Source of the DNA: an uncultured Verrucomicrobiota bacterium
GTDB lineage: Bacteria > Verrucomicrobiota > Verrucomicrobiia > Palsa-1439
NCBI GenBank assembly: GCA_903825435.1
Contig: CAIKAP010000073.1
Location: 1 to 34,623 of the forward strand
Length of the DNA stretch: 34,623 nt
Direction: 5' to 3'
Part shown: positions 1 to 8,027 of the stretch, piece after piece
How the letters are laid out: every line of letters begins with the position of its first letter
Position numbering within the stretch: position 1 is the first letter of the stretch
Translations under genes and position numbers: made by a program
Notes under the pieces: generated by a model
What the model saw: the letters and a program-made list of their open reading frames with translations, nothing else
Database searches by the model: none
What the model was told of the DNA's origin: nothing

Positions 1-147
1 CTTCGCGCCAGTTTTGAATTGAATCAGGATGGTCACCGTTGGGTGAACGCCTCCGCCAGAGGCGACAGGATGGTTTCTCATAACAAAACCCATCCCATCT
101 CAAACGGTGGCTTTCTACGCTACTGCATAGTTCCGGCTAAGGTTTAG
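1..147 (+). other. Window edge; possible C-terminal tail of an upstream gene
   Basis: Frame 1 on the plus strand is open from the first base to a TAG at 145-147 (about 48 residues), so this could be the end of a gene that begins outside the window. It would converge with the alpha-oxoamine synthase and overlap its last codons. I recognise no domain. A small hairpin (CGCCTC, five-base loop, GAGGCG) lies at 48-64 but lacks a T-run. No other gene is supported here. Confidence 0.2.
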
Positions 148-1378
148 GACGGACACCGGCGCGTTGAAGGGCGCGCGTCAGCGCTTCGCCGAAGCGGTTG
201 AGTTGGTCGGCCGTGTGCAGGGCCGAGACAGCGCAGCGGATCATGTCCTTGCCGACCGGCACGCCGGGCGCGATGGACATCACGGTGAAGAATCCGTCGT
301 CCCAGAGCGAACGCCAGATGCGGTAGCATTTCTCCTTGTCGCCGATGACAATCGGCAACGCCGGCGTGGGACTGTTCCAGGAATCCACGCCGATCTGGTC
401 GAGGATGGCGCGCAGGTGGCGGTAGTTGGCCCAAAGCCGGTCGTGGTGTTCAGGTTCGGACTGCATCACCTCCAGCGCGGCGCGTGCGGCGGCAGCTTGT
501 GACGGACTGAGCGCAGCACTAAAAATGATTTGGCGGGAGCTACTGCGCAGGTACTCGATCAACGCACGGTCGCCGGCGACGAAACCGCCGGTACTGGCCA
601 GCGACTTGGAGAAACTGCCGGCGATCAATTCAACGCGGTCGGTCACGCCACAATGGTCGCAGACGCCGCGCCCGTTACGCCCAAGCACACCGAGACCGTG
701 GGCGTCGTCCACGACGACCACAGCTTGATGTTTGTCGGCAAGGTCAGCCAGTTGTGGCAATCCAGCGATGTGGCCTTCCATCGAATAGACGCCGTCTACG
801 GCGATGACCTTGGCTTGGCGCGGGTCGAGTTGTTCCAGCAACCGAGCGAGCGCTGCCATGTCGTTGTGGTCAAAACGTTCGATCTTCGCGCCACTCAGGA
901 GTGCGCCGTCCCAGAGCGATGAATGGATGCTCGGATCCACGATCAACACGTCGCCGCGGCAGATCAAGGAGCTGAGACTGGCCATGCACGCAAGATAACC
1001 GGCGGCGAATACATGGCAAGCTTCCTTGCCGAGGAACGCTGCTAGTGCCTCTTCCAGTTCAATGTGGTAGGCACGGGTGCCGTTAGCCAGGCGCGATCCA
1101 CATGCGCTGGTGCCCCATTTATCGAGCGCTAACTTGGCAGCGGCAACCACGCGCGGGTGACGGATCAAGCCGAGGTACTCGTTGCTGGACATCATCACCA
1201 TCGGCCGGCCGTCCACGGTCAGGTTCACCCCGTCGGCAGCATCCACCACGCGGTAGAACGGCGCGTACTTCAGGCGAAGCCGTGTGTTCGTATCAGCCTG
1301 GCAACGTTTATAGATCGGTTTCCTATTTCCTGAGAACATCATGCTGCGGACAGTAGCGGAGCGGATGCGTGCCGTCAA
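137..1378 (-). CDS. Alpha-oxoamine synthase (AONS/KBL/serine palmitoyltransferase-like), PLP-dependent
   Basis: Fold-type I PLP enzyme of the alpha-oxoamine synthase family, which condenses an acyl-CoA (or acyl-ACP) with an amino acid and releases CO2. Visible motifs: SNEYLG (65-70), the cofactor-stacking His in HSSLW (152), the VDDAHGLG block (223-230) with the Asp that holds the pyridine nitrogen and a His, and GSFSKS with Schiff-base Lys258. The length of 413 aa is normal for the family; an internal Met pair (residues 13-14) is an alternative start. Family knowledge cannot separate 8-amino-7-oxononanoate synthase (biotin), glycine C-acetyltransferase and serine palmitoyltransferase from motifs alone. 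No other biotin gene is nearby. It is divergent, with about 40 bp of spacing, from a lipid-type export operon, which makes a role in a lipid or secondary metabolite plausible (inference). Confidence 0.85.
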   Translation of the reverse strand: MTARIRSATVRSMMFSGNRKPIYKRCQADTNTRLRLKYAPFYRVVDAADGVNLTVDGRPMVMMSSNEYLGLIRHPRVVAAAKLALDKWGTSACGSRLANGTRAYHIELEEALAAFLGKEACHVFAAGYLACMASLSSLICRGDVLIVDPSIHSSLWDGALLSGAKIERFDHNDMAALARLLEQLDPRQAKVIAVDGVYSMEGHIAGLPQLADLADKHQAVVVVDDAHGLGVLGRNGRGVCDHCGVTDRVELIAGSFSKSLASTGGFVAGDRALIEYLRSSSRQIIFSAALSPSQAAAARAALEVMQSEPEHHDRLWANYRHLRAILDQIGVDSWNSPTPALPIVIGDKEKCYRIWRSLWDDGFFTVMSIAPGVPVGKDMIRCAVSALHTADQLNRFGEALTRALQRAGVRPKP

Positions 1379-1420
1379 TCAACTGAAAAAGGCTGGCAGC
1401 AACGGCAGTCGTTGGCTAGG

Positions 1421-2776
1421 ATGCGCGGCACTTTGACGGCACGACCAATACATCTATGCTGTTTTGCCTTGCTTGGCGTCGTTTTCGCCTGTGGCGCAGA
1501 ACCCACAACAACGAATTCGCCGCCATGCTACACGTTGGCGGATTGCCTGCAACGAGCGATGACCAGGAACGCCGATGTCGCGGTCGCCCGCAAGCGCCTC
1601 GAAGAAACGGCGGGAGCCATTGTCGAAGCGCGCGCGGGCTACCTGCCGAATCTGACCAGTTCGGCGAGTTACCAGCTATTGGAAGCCAATTATGCGAATC
1701 TGGATGGCACTGCAAGCCGTCGCCCCGAAATGTGGAGCATTGCCATCCGCCTTACGGAGAACATCTACTCCGCGGGCGCCACGGCAGGACGGATGGAGAT
1801 GGCACGGTTGAACCGTTCCACCCGGTTGCTCGATTACGAGGTTGCTGTGGATCGCGCGGTCATGGAGACACATATTGCGTTTTACGATATCCTCCAGAAC
1901 CGGGCGCACGTTGTTGTCCGCCAGGAAGCGGTTACATTCCTTGAAAACGAACTGGCCAACCAGCGCAACCGTCTTCAACTCGGCACCGGTGACCGGTTCC
2001 AAGTATTGCGTGCCGAGGTCAGTCTCGCGCTGGAACGCACCGGACTGGTGGAAGCGCAGACCAAGCTGAGCAACGTGCACCTTCACCTTGGCGAATTACT
2101 TGCCATTCCTGCCGTCAGCACGAACGCGGCGCCGTTCACCATTGCCGGCGAACTCACCTGCGCGCCGCAACCCCTTGATCTCGGCACCTGCCTGAACCGG
2201 GCGCTGGAACTGCGACCGGAGTTGCGCGAACGAGCCAATGAAGTCTCCGCCCAGCGCCAGCAATTGATCGTGGACCGCAGCGCCATGCGCCCACGCGTCG
2301 ATCTGTTTGTCGGATACGACGTCGTCAACGAACCCGACCGCCTGGCTTCTCACACCTATTACAACGGCGCGCTGGGTGGTGTTGCCGTCACATGGCCGTG
2401 GTTTGACGGGTTCGCCACCAAAGGACGGATCCAGTCCACACGAGCCCGCATTGAAGCCGGCGAAGAGGCAATGACTGCAGCGTATCGGGCCGTCGAAGCG
2501 GAGGTGGTCCGTGCGTTTCATGACCTGGAGCAGGCGGAACAGACCATCACTGCCCAGCGTAAGAACGTCGCGCTCGCTGAGGAATCGCTTCAGTTGGCCC
2601 GGACCAATGTTGGACTGGGCAGCGCCACGCAACTGGAATTGCTTCAAGCCCGCCTCGACCTGACCCGAGCACAGACAGCCGAACTGTCGGCCCGATTTGG
2701 CTACAACGCCGCGCTGGCCCGCCTGCAGCGGGCTGTCTCCAGCAAGTTCACCATCCTGACAGGGCCGACACCGTGA
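1421..2776 (+). CDS. TolC-family outer membrane efflux protein (first of two)
   Basis: Outer membrane factor with the TolC two-fold repeat: an N-terminal hydrophobic leader (FALLGVVFACG) followed by long amphipathic helices rich in Ala, Leu, Arg and Glu. The family-typical ending 'AxxNVxLGSATQLELLQARLDLTRAQ' type segment is visible about 60 residues before the C-terminus. At about 451 aa it is of normal length. I chose the ATG at 1421; an in-frame TTG at 1412 is the alternative, and neither has a strong Shine-Dalgarno sequence. It should form the trimeric outer membrane duct of the exporter encoded downstream. Its stop overlaps the GTG start of the second TolC gene, so the two are probably translationally coupled. 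Confidence 0.88.
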   Translation: MRGTLTARPIHLCCFALLGVVFACGAEPTTTNSPPCYTLADCLQRAMTRNADVAVARKRLEETAGAIVEARAGYLPNLTSSASYQLLEANYANLDGTASRRPEMWSIAIRLTENIYSAGATAGRMEMARLNRSTRLLDYEVAVDRAVMETHIAFYDILQNRAHVVVRQEAVTFLENELANQRNRLQLGTGDRFQVLRAEVSLALERTGLVEAQTKLSNVHLHLGELLAIPAVSTNAAPFTIAGELTCAPQPLDLGTCLNRALELRPELRERANEVSAQRQQLIVDRSAMRPRVDLFVGYDVVNEPDRLASHTYYNGALGGVAVTWPWFDGFATKGRIQSTRARIEAGEEAMTAAYRAVEAEVVRAFHDLEQAEQTITAQRKNVALAEESLQLARTNVGLGSATQLELLQARLDLTRAQTAELSARFGYNAALARLQRAVSSKFTILTGPTP

Positions 2777-4101
2777 CTGCATTCCGCACAGTCCTCTGCT
2801 GCCTCCTGCTGGCTGTCGCGGCGTGCGCGGAGACATCTTATCCGGTAACGCTAACCGAGTGTTACCAACGAACGGTGGCGCACAATCCGGAGATCCAACA
2901 GGCCAGGCTCAACCTGGAACGGGCCGCCGGCGCGCAACTGGTGTTTGCCGCACGGGCTTTTCCCCGTGCCAGGACGCAGTTTCAGGCCGGCGCCATGCAA
3001 GGCTCCCTCTACAGTGAAAAGCCCGCGCCGTTTGCCGTTGTCGGCTCTGACGCCGCGCAACCGTTGTTTGACGCCGGTATTCCCGCTTCGCGGCGCCGCG
3101 GCGCGCTGGAAGTGATCCTCGCACAACAACAACTCTACCGCGTTACAAGCGAACAGCTGTACGCCATGCGGGTGGCATTCTGGCAAACGGCGCTGGCGCG
3201 GGAGCTGGCGCGCATCCAGCGCGAAATCGCTGGATACGCGGCGGCAAATGAAAAACGGGAACAGGAACGCCTGGCTATCGGGCAGATCGGGAAACAGCCG
3301 GTGTGGCAGGCGAAAATCCAGTCACTGAACTTGCAGGTGGACCAGGCGCACGTTGAGAGGGAGCAACGCGCCGCCGCGACAGACCTGGCATTGTTACTGG
3401 GTGAATCCGTGGCAACCGGTGCCGTCGTGCGTTTGCCGGTTCCGGAAGGCAAGTTGGAATACAACCCGCTGACGGTGGATAGTGCTGTCGAGAGCCGGCG
3501 CGCCTTGGCACAGCGACCGGACTTGCGGTGGTTGCGAGAGATGGTGCGGGCAACACGCGAGGATCAGCGCATGATCGAAGCAGACCTCTTTCCCTTCGTG
3601 ACGCTGGCGGCGTCAGGCCAGTACGTGCCCAAGTCGGGTCTCTACACGCGCGCCCCGCAAATCGTGACGGGGCGTGACCCGCGCACGACCGAGGCGCTCG
3701 GCGGGGGAACATGGACATGGCGCATGGGCGACAACGGCGCGATCATCGGCGCAAGTCGTCGCGTGGCAGCGAGACGCGAGGCGATGGAAGTGACGTTGCG
3801 CCGGTTGGAGGAAAATGTGCCGCGCGAATTAGCTGCTTTATCCGGTGCGGCAGAAACAGCCGCTGCGAAGATGGCGGCATTGCGCGCCTCGTTGCAGCAG
3901 GCAAAGGAACTCCTGCAACTGGCGGAGCAGCGTGTGGCGCTCGGCGAAGCGACGCAACTAGATTATCGCAACGCACAGGCAAACCTGTTGTCCACGCAAA
4001 CCGGCTTGGCACAAGCGGCTTTCGAAAGCGAATTAGTGCGGGCCGATCTGGACCGTATCACGGGACGTTACCTCGATGTCAATTTGAAAGTGAAACCATG
4101 A
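2773..4101 (+). CDS. TolC-family outer membrane efflux lipoprotein (second of two)
   Basis: A second TolC-like protein (442 aa) starting at a GTG that overlaps the stop of the first one by four bases. The leader LLLAVAAC-AET fits a lipoprotein signal (V-A-A-C), so it is probably acylated at about Cys18. The helical repeat architecture and a C-terminal 'EQRVALGEATQLDYRNAQ' type segment match the TolC family. Sequence similarity to its neighbour is low by eye, so this is not a recent tandem duplication. Two different outer membrane factors in one operon suggest a mixed duct, two alternative ducts or a division of labour; the sequence cannot decide. It ends in an ATGA overlap with the adaptor gene. 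Confidence 0.85.
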   Translation: MTAFRTVLCCLLLAVAACAETSYPVTLTECYQRTVAHNPEIQQARLNLERAAGAQLVFAARAFPRARTQFQAGAMQGSLYSEKPAPFAVVGSDAAQPLFDAGIPASRRRGALEVILAQQQLYRVTSEQLYAMRVAFWQTALARELARIQREIAGYAAANEKREQERLAIGQIGKQPVWQAKIQSLNLQVDQAHVEREQRAAATDLALLLGESVATGAVVRLPVPEGKLEYNPLTVDSAVESRRALAQRPDLRWLREMVRATREDQRMIEADLFPFVTLAASGQYVPKSGLYTRAPQIVTGRDPRTTEALGGGTWTWRMGDNGAIIGASRRVAARREAMEVTLRRLEENVPRELAALSGAAETAAAKMAALRASLQQAKELLQLAEQRVALGEATQLDYRNAQANLLSTQTGLAQAAFESELVRADLDRITGRYLDVNLKVKP

Positions 4102-5222
4102 AGAAGACCATCTTGGTAATTGCGATCTGTACCGTGCTGGGAGCGGCGGCTTGGCCGTTGTACCGTCTGTTGACGCGGCCGGTGGCGGAGGTCTGCGTGG
4201 TGCAACGCGGCACCGCCGTTTCCGCGGTGTACGGCACGGTGCGCGTGACGCCAAAGGTGCGACTAATCGTGCGCGCCCGAACGGGCGGCACCATGCAGCT
4301 TGCGCAGAATGCGGACGGCGCGGAGTTGGCGCCGGGCATGCCGGTGAAAGAAGGCCAATTACTCGGTTCCATCAGCAGTCCGGAACTGGAACGGGAGTTG
4401 ACGAAGGCTGAGTCGGACCTGAAAGCCGCCGAGGAACGCCAGCGCCTCGGGGCTCCGTCGCTGCAATTATTGAAGACGGGGGAGGCAAACCTGGTGCGAC
4501 TGGAGAAACTGGCAGCGCAACAAAATGCCCCTGCCAGCGAACTGGAACGGGCGCGCAACGAGGTCCAAGGGTTGCGCGAACGCGTCAAGAACGAGCAGGT
4601 TGAACTGGAGCGGATGCTGACGCTGGCACAGCAGCAGGCGGGGGCCTTGCGCGACAGCAAGGTGCGGTGCGAGGTGCGCGCCCCGCTGGCCGGCGTCCTG
4701 ACAGCGGTGGCGGTTGTCACGGGCGACTTGATCCCGGAAAACGCCGCGCCGTTCATCGTGGAAAGCAAATCCACATATCTCGAAGGCCAGGTCAACGAAG
4801 AGGACGTCGGCAAGTTGGCGCCCCAACAGAAGACGGTCGTGCGGCTCACCGCGTACCCGCGACAGGAGTTCACCGCAACATTGACGCACATCTTGCCGGG
4901 CGGCGACAACCAGCGGTATGTGGTGCGCCTCGAGTTTGACGCGCCGCCATCCAACCTGCTCAGCGGGATGACCGGCGAGATGAACATCGTACTCGGCAAA
5001 CGTGAACAGGCGCTGATCATCCCCAGCCGTGCATTGTTGGGTAATCAGGTCTGGGTAGTGAAAAACGACGCCATTCAGACGCGCACGGTTCAGACCGGAC
5101 TGCGCAGCATGGAGCGCACCGAAATCGTCTCCGGGCTGCACGAAGGCGAACACGTGTTGGTGGCCGACCATGATCAGTTCCGGATCGATCAACTCGTCCG
5201 CTCATTGGTGGTGAACCACTGA
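4098..5222 (+). CDS. HlyD/MacA/DevB-type periplasmic adaptor (membrane fusion protein)
   Basis: Periplasmic adaptor of 374 aa. An uncleaved signal anchor (ILVIAICTVLGAAAWPLY, residues 4-21) is followed by a beta segment, a lipoyl-type half (APGMPVKEGQLLGSI), a long coiled-coil hairpin (about residues 95-185, rich in Glu, Lys, Arg and Leu), the second lipoyl half (VRAPLAGVLTAVAVVTGDLI), and beta-barrel and membrane-proximal domains. The frame stays open far upstream into the TolC gene; I place the start at the ATG of the ATGA overlap, where the signal anchor begins. It should link the FtsX-type permease and ATPase in the inner membrane to the TolC duct. RND adaptors look similar, but the downstream genes are clearly ABC. 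Confidence 0.88.
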   Translation: MKKTILVIAICTVLGAAAWPLYRLLTRPVAEVCVVQRGTAVSAVYGTVRVTPKVRLIVRARTGGTMQLAQNADGAELAPGMPVKEGQLLGSISSPELERELTKAESDLKAAEERQRLGAPSLQLLKTGEANLVRLEKLAAQQNAPASELERARNEVQGLRERVKNEQVELERMLTLAQQQAGALRDSKVRCEVRAPLAGVLTAVAVVTGDLIPENAAPFIVESKSTYLEGQVNEEDVGKLAPQQKTVVRLTAYPRQEFTATLTHILPGGDNQRYVVRLEFDAPPSNLLSGMTGEMNIVLGKREQALIIPSRALLGNQVWVVKNDAIQTRTVQTGLRSMERTEIVSGLHEGEHVLVADHDQFRIDQLVRSLVVNH

Positions 5223-5226
5223 CGCC

Positions 5227-6474
5227 ATGTCGCCGCCACTTTTTATCGCGCTGCGTTTCATCAGCCACCGCAAAAAGGCGATCCTACTGAGTCTGACCGG
5301 TGTGGTGCTCGGCGTGGCATTTTTCATCTGCGTGCAGGCACAGACGCAGGGGTTCGAGCAGTTCTTCATCAAGACGGTACTCGGCAGTTCGGGTGCGATC
5401 ATCATTCAGGACCGGTTCCAAACGCTCTACACCGGCGTGCTCGAACCGGCGACCGACAATGTGGTCAGCGTCACCGGCCAGAAACCGCGCCGCTACACCG
5501 AGGGCATCATTGACCCGGAAACGATGATCCGCACAGTGGAGGAGTTTTCCAACGTCGCTGCGACTTCACCCGTGTTGGAGGGGAATGCAGCGGTGCGCGC
5601 CGATTTCCGCCAGGAGGTGTTCCGCGTGCAGGGCATTGATCTCGAGCGGCACTTGCGGGCAACGGCGCTGCGCGAGCACATCGTCGCCGGTGACCTCGCC
5701 GAGTTTCGCCTAAAACCAAACGGCGTAATCCTCGGTTACAATCTTGCCCGCAATGTCGGCGCGAATGTCGGCCAGAAAGTGCTGCTGGTCGGGACGGACG
5801 GCGGCACGCTGCCGTTCCTCGTCTGCGCGATCTTCCAGACGGGCAACATCTCGATTGATGAGAAGCGTGGATTGATTCATCTCGGCGCGGCGCGGCGGCT
5901 GTTGCGCAAACCGTTCGGCGTCTCGCTGCTCATGGTCAAGCTGCGCGACCCGGCGCGCGCGCCGCAACTGGCGGCGCACTTGGAGCGGCTCTTGCAACAC
6001 CGCGTCCGCAGTTGGCAGGAACGGGAGCGCGGCAACCTGCAAATCTTCCGGCTCATCCGCATCTCCGGCATGATCACCGTGTCCACCATCATACTCCTGG
6101 CCGGTTTCAGCATCTTTAACATCCTGACTCTGATGGTGCTGGACAAGGTACGCGAGATTGCCGTGCTACGATCAATGGGCTATCGGCGGGCCGACATCAG
6201 CGCCATATTTCTGTGGCAGGGGTTTCTAGTTGCCGTCATTGGCTCGGCATTTGGGTGCGCGCTAGGGGCGCTGTTGACATACGGCGTCTCGAAAATCCCG
6301 GCCAACATCCGCGGCCTGTTGACCACGTCGCATTTTCTCGTGCACTGGAGCCTCAGCCATTATGTCGTTGCCAGCCTGATTGCGTTCGTGGCGATTTTCC
6401 TCGCCAGCTATTTTCCCGCCCGGCGCGCATCACGGCTGGCACCCGTCGCGATCCTCCGGGGAGGCGGACAATGA
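5227..6474 (+). CDS. FtsX-type ABC permease (MacB/DevC/LolE-like)
   Basis: Inner membrane component of a tripartite ABC exporter, 415 aa. It has the four-segment layout of this family: TM1 at about 18-38, a large periplasmic domain of over 200 residues, then three TM helices in the last 150 residues, with a conserved C-terminus (SYFPARRASRLAPVAILRGG). The ATPase is a separate gene, as in DevBCA and LolCDE and unlike the fused MacB. Such mechanotransmission transporters do not pass substrate through the membrane; they drive extraction or periplasm-to-outside export of lipids, lipoproteins, peptides or antibiotics. The stop overlaps the ATPase start (ATGA). Confidence 0.88.
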   Translation: MSPPLFIALRFISHRKKAILLSLTGVVLGVAFFICVQAQTQGFEQFFIKTVLGSSGAIIIQDRFQTLYTGVLEPATDNVVSVTGQKPRRYTEGIIDPETMIRTVEEFSNVAATSPVLEGNAAVRADFRQEVFRVQGIDLERHLRATALREHIVAGDLAEFRLKPNGVILGYNLARNVGANVGQKVLLVGTDGGTLPFLVCAIFQTGNISIDEKRGLIHLGAARRLLRKPFGVSLLMVKLRDPARAPQLAAHLERLLQHRVRSWQERERGNLQIFRLIRISGMITVSTIILLAGFSIFNILTLMVLDKVREIAVLRSMGYRRADISAIFLWQGFLVAVIGSAFGCALGALLTYGVSKIPANIRGLLTTSHFLVHWSLSHYVVASLIAFVAIFLASYFPARRASRLAPVAILRGGGQ

Positions 6475-7160
6475 CAGCCCCGTTGCGGTGCGCCGCAATC
6501 GAGCGATACCTCGGTGAGGAGGAGGCGCGTGTGCACGTGCTGCGCGGCGTCTCGCTGGAAATGCAGGCGGGCACGGTGCACGCCGTGGTCGGGCCGTCGG
6601 GGTGCGGCAAGAGCACCTTGCTGTACGTGCTCGGCCTGCTGGACCGGCCCGATGCCGGCCAGATCTGGCTCGACGGCGCCGACGTGGCCGGGCTGAATGA
6701 CAATGAGCTGACGCAACGACGCAACGAGCAGATCGGGTTCGTGTTCCAGTTTCATTTCCTGATGCACGAGTTCACGGCGGAAGAGAACGTGATGATGCCG
6801 ATGCGCCGGCTCGGCCGTCTCAGCCGGCGGGCGATGAGGGAACGCGCTGGACACCTGCTGGAGCTGGTAGGACTGGCCGACAAACGGCAACGCCCCAGCC
6901 AGCATCTGTCCGGCGGTGAACAGCAGAGGGTCGCCATCGCGCGGGCGCTGGCAAACGACCCAGTGGTGCTGCTAGCTGACGAGCCAACGGGCAATCTCGA
7001 CACGGCCAACGCAGAACGGGTGTTCGAGTTATTGACCACGCTGGTACAGCGAGAACAGAAGGCGCTGTTGTTGGTAACTCACAATCCGGCCATCGCCGCA
7101 GCGAGCAACTGCGTGCACGACATGAAGGACGGCGTGATCACGCGCAGCCACGCGCCGTGA
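6471..7160 (+). CDS. ABC ATPase, LolD/MacB/DevA type
   Basis: Nucleotide-binding subunit for the FtsX-type permease, 229 aa. All catalytic motifs are present: Walker A GPSGCGKST (41-49), Q-loop Gln93, signature LSGGE (146-150), Walker B VVLLADE (165-171) followed by the family-typical PTGNLD, and switch His204 in VTHN. PTGNLD and the compact size are characteristic of LolD/MacB/FtsE ATPases. The start is fixed by the ATGA overlap with the permease; the same frame is open upstream but only as read-through of the permease gene. It is the last gene of the five-gene operon and converges on wzm with a 3-bp gap. Confidence 0.92.
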   Translation: MTAPLRCAAIERYLGEEEARVHVLRGVSLEMQAGTVHAVVGPSGCGKSTLLYVLGLLDRPDAGQIWLDGADVAGLNDNELTQRRNEQIGFVFQFHFLMHEFTAEENVMMPMRRLGRLSRRAMRERAGHLLELVGLADKRQRPSQHLSGGEQQRVAIARALANDPVVLLADEPTGNLDTANAERVFELLTTLVQREQKALLLVTHNPAIAAASNCVHDMKDGVITRSHAP

Positions 7161-7163
7161 CCG

Positions 7164-8027
7164 TCACATCACGTCTGCGAAGGCGCGTTTGGTGCGCATG
7201 AAGAAGGCGTAACCGCTGACTGCGACGAGGAAGCTAGCCACCCACAACAGCGCGAGCCGTCCCCACGACGGGGAGATACCCCAGAGCAGGATGTTGCGCG
7301 CTTCGTGCACGACGAGTGCAATTGGGTTGAAGAGAAACAGCGTTTGAAACTGGGGCGGGACGCGGTTCAGCGAGTAGAAGATGGCGCTGGCGAACATCAG
7401 GATCGTCAGGGCAACGGGTACGATGGCGTTGATGTCACGAATGAACACGCCAAGGCTGGACAGGAACCAACTCAAGCCGAGCGCCAACAGGATCAGCGGC
7501 AGCACAACCAGCGGTAGGTAGAGAGCGGTCAGAGGAATCGTACCGTGCGCCGCCAGCAGCGCGGCCAGAAGCGGGATGAAACTGATGAGCATCTGAATCA
7601 GCGCCGCACCGACTGCGGAGACGGAGAGGATTTCGAGCGGAAAGACAACCTTGGTGACGTAGTTCGGGTTGGCCAGCACAAGCATCGGCGCGCGGCTGAG
7701 GGATTCGCCGAGGAAATCGAACAGGACAAGGCCGCAGAACAAGGCTAGGGTAAAGTCGAGTTTGCTTTCGTTGGCGCCTTGGCCGAGCCGTGACTGAAAG
7801 ATGAAGCCGAAGACGACGGCATAGACTGTCAGCATCCCCAAGGGACGGAGCAGCGACCAAAACGCGCCGAGGAAGGAACCGCGGTACCGGGCGAGGATGT
7901 CGCGCTTGGTGAGTTGCTGGATCAGGGAACCGTGGCCGCGCAGGTGGCGCACGATTCGCCAGGGACAAAGCAGGTCGACGCAAGGAATTTCCTTGCGCGC
8001 GACCGGAAGTTCTGGTGACGTGAGCAC
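7164..8027 (-). CDS. wzm: ABC-2 type polysaccharide export permease (Wzm-like)
   Basis: Inner membrane permease of an O-antigen or teichoic-acid type ABC exporter, 287 aa. The amphipathic N-terminal segment 'LIQQLTKRDILARYRGSFLG' followed by 'WSLLRPLGMLTVYAVVF' is the hallmark of Wzm/TagG/RfbA permeases, and about six TM helices follow. The start is a GTG at 8027; no convincing Shine-Dalgarno sequence is seen. It should move undecaprenyl-linked polysaccharide across the inner membrane with the ATPase encoded divergently at 8020-9387. Opposite-strand placement relative to wzt is uncommon, since the pair is usually in one operon. Confidence 0.88.
   Translation of the reverse strand: MLTSPELPVARKEIPCVDLLCPWRIVRHLRGHGSLIQQLTKRDILARYRGSFLGAFWSLLRPLGMLTVYAVVFGFIFQSRLGQGANESKLDFTLALFCGLVLFDFLGESLSRAPMLVLANPNYVTKVVFPLEILSVSAVGAALIQMLISFIPLLAALLAAHGTIPLTALYLPLVVLPLILLALGLSWFLSSLGVFIRDINAIVPVALTILMFASAIFYSLNRVPPQFQTLFLFNPIALVVHEARNILLWGISPSWGRLALLWVASFLVAVSGYAFFMRTKRAFADVM

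Noticed and set aside
137-1378. Firm assignment as BioF (biotin synthesis)
   Set aside because: Motifs are shared across all alpha-oxoamine synthases and no other biotin gene is nearby, so a specific name would be a guess.
3711-4097. Upstream extension of the HlyD-type adaptor frame
   Set aside because: The added 129 residues lie inside the second TolC gene, and the signal anchor starts exactly at the ATGA overlap.
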